In this document: piece by piece, positions 63,031 to 64,000 of the stretch
Numbering within the stretch: position 1 is the first letter of the stretch
Layout of the letters: each line of letters begins with the position of its first letter
NCBI RefSeq assembly: GCF_900177375.1
Contig: NZ_FWZU01000005.1
Coordinates: 248,001 to 312,000, forward strand
Length of the DNA stretch: 64,000 nt
Reading direction: 5' to 3'
From: Desulfovibrio gilichinskyi
Lineage (GTDB): Bacteria; Desulfobacterota; Desulfovibrionia; Desulfovibrionales; Desulfovibrionaceae
Position numbers and translations under genes: made by a program
Notes under the pieces: generated by a model
The model's input: the letters and a program-made list of their open reading frames with translations, nothing else
The model's database searches: none
What the model was told of the DNA's origin: nothing

Positions 63031-63861
63031 ATGTCGTTACATAATGTTATGAAAAGGTTTGCACTTAGTCTTATTATTTTGTTTTTATTTTGTTTTAATG
63101 CTTTTCCTTCTCCTGCAATTCGTATTTCATCAGTAGTATATCCTCCCATAACTTCTGAAAAAGTTCTTACTGGACTTGGTTATGGAATGTGTATTGATAT
63201 TGTGACCGAGGCTTTTAAAGCTGTCTCGGTTGGCGTTGATTATGACTTGTTGCCCATGTCCAGAAACGTTTGGTCTATTATACGCTTAAATGATGATGCC
63301 TGTTTAGGAACTATGGGGTGGTTCAGAAAAGCTGAAGCAGAAAAGCTTGTTGATTATGTGGATGTTGTTAATCTAAATTTCATGGGATTTTATAGGAAAA
63401 GCAGTTTTCCAGGTGGCGTATCCTTTAATTATCTGGATGAATTAAAGGATTACCGGTTTGGAAGTGTTCGCGGTAGCGGAAGCCAGAAAACACTTGAAGC
63501 TGCGAAACTAAAAGTCGATTTTGCACATGATATACGGTTAGTTTTTTTAAAATTGAATGCCCGCCGTACTGATTTTGCCGTGGCTTTTCGCGTAACGGGG
63601 AATTATCTTATAAAAAAACTGTTTCCAAATAATGTTGCTGATTATGCTTATATGGAAAAGCCGCTGCTTAAGGCTCCTATTTCGCTTATTTTCTTAAAAG
63701 ATAAAGTGAAGCTTAAGAAAAGATTTTTGGATGGGTTAAAAATAATCGCAAAGAATGGAACATACCACAATATTTTAGTAAGATATTACGGTGATGCGGG
63801 TATTCCTGACGGGACCATACCTGATTTTATATTGGAGAATATGGGGGCGGGTAAGGAGTAA
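63031..63861 (+). CDS. Periplasmic solute-binding protein (SBP_bac_3 type)
   Basis: A 276-residue protein. A signal peptide (ALSLIILFLFCFNAFPSPA) is followed by a family-3 binding domain: GYGMCIDIVTEAFKAV, CLGTMGWFRKAEAEKLVDYVDV, YRFGSVRGSGSQKTLEAA and a C-terminal LKKRFLDGLKIIAKNGTYHNI. No permease or ATPase gene is adjacent, so it may be a sensor-type binding protein rather than part of an ABC importer. The ligand, probably an amino acid or organic acid, is not known. Confidence 0.82.
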   Translation: MSLHNVMKRFALSLIILFLFCFNAFPSPAIRISSVVYPPITSEKVLTGLGYGMCIDIVTEAFKAVSVGVDYDLLPMSRNVWSIIRLNDDACLGTMGWFRKAEAEKLVDYVDVVNLNFMGFYRKSSFPGGVSFNYLDELKDYRFGSVRGSGSQKTLEAAKLKVDFAHDIRLVFLKLNARRTDFAVAFRVTGNYLIKKLFPNNVADYAYMEKPLLKAPISLIFLKDKVKLKKRFLDGLKIIAKNGTYHNILVRYYGDAGIPDGTIPDFILENMGAGKE

Positions 63862-63870
63862 ACCTTACCC
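63849..63870. terminator. Hairpin between converging genes
   Basis: GGTAAGG and CCTTACC are a 7-base perfect stem that spans the end of the binding-protein gene and the stop of the converging GGDEF gene. No clear T tract follows. Confidence 0.4.
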
Positions 63871-64000
63871 CTCAAAAACAACCCTATTCCGTCCGGCTCC
63901 TTTAGCCATATAAAGTCTTTTATCCGCCATTCTGAGCATCCTATCGCCTAAGATCAAGTCGCATTCGTTAAGATTGGCGACACCTGCGCTTATGGTGACT
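63865..64000 (-). CDS. GGDEF-domain diguanylate cyclase, C-terminal end only
   Basis: Only the last 44 codons are in the window. They read VTISAGVANL then RMLRMADKRLYMAKGAGRNRV and a stop, the universal end of a GGDEF domain (A-D-x-A-L-Y-x-A-K-x-x-G-R-N). The enzyme makes cyclic di-GMP; its sensor part lies beyond the right edge. Confidence 0.85.
   Translation of the reverse strand, partial: VTISAGVANLNECDLILGDRMLRMADKRLYMAKGAGRNRVVFEG

Overview
The window looks like a chromosomal stretch of a low-to-mid GC, anaerobic, probably marine member of the Desulfovibrionaceae (Maridesulfovibrio/Desulfovibrio-like). This is an inference. It rests on side-by-side oxygen-independent ribonucleotide reductases (cobalamin-dependent NrdJ and glycyl-radical NrdD), a fused CobD-CbiP cobalamin enzyme, a CoA-disulfide reductase with rhodanese tail, Na+-linked transporters (NhaB, DASS), PAS/Cache chemoreceptors and sigma-54 control. 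No rRNA, tRNA, CRISPR array, intact insertion sequence or prophage was seen.

Layout. 1-5.3 kb: an aldonic-acid module on the minus strand (IclR regulator, GntP-type permease, YagE/YjhH-type aldolase, IlvD/Edd-type dehydratase cut by the window edge), with three copies of a probable IclR operator. 5.5-8.8 kb: a small TSCPD protein facing nrdJ. 9.7-14.7 kb: a decayed aldehyde dehydrogenase, ybaK, and two paralogous YqhD-type iron alcohol dehydrogenases around an AraC regulator. 14.8-17.7 kb: a Crp/Fnr regulator, an internally deleted ACR3-type transporter, and a CoA-disulfide reductase-rhodanese. 17.9-19.9 kb: a family-2 glycosyltransferase apparently split by an inverted glycosyltransferase gene. 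20.1-27 kb: an RND efflux pair, a DUF4405 membrane protein and a two-component system. 27-33.3 kb: a cytidylate-kinase-like protein, a protein with a degenerate nuclease-like domain, an orphan ureidoglycine aminohydrolase and a chemoreceptor. 33.5-37.1 kb: a thiol-redox operon with an ArsR-like operator, and a metal-efflux-like membrane protein with its MarR regulator. 37.3-39.8 kb: a cobalamin riboswitch leader and nrdD. 40.4-42.7 kb: a second chemoreceptor. 42.8-50.3 kb: a sodium-related operon with a -24/-12 promoter next to its own sigma-54 activator. 50.5-58.1 kb: glycosyltransferases, TatD, WecG, a KAP P-loop NTPase and a TPR/GT41-like transferase. 58.1-64 kb: CobD-CbiP, an aldo/keto reductase with divergent LysR, a periplasmic binding protein and the end of a GGDEF gene.

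How parts fit together. The two RNRs, the riboswitch and the cobalamin fusion gene suggest a vitamin-B12-gated choice of ribonucleotide reductase. The 42.8-50.3 kb block reads as one regulated Na+ homeostasis/uptake unit with unusual members: a receiver domain lacking its aspartate, a hexapeptide-repeat protein and a NifX-like protein. The KAP NTPase lies between wecG and a second, degenerate copy of the wecG 3' end, which marks it as an insertion or the relic of a gene duplication. Three further genes (aldehyde dehydrogenase, ACR3 transporter, GT2) are visibly decaying.
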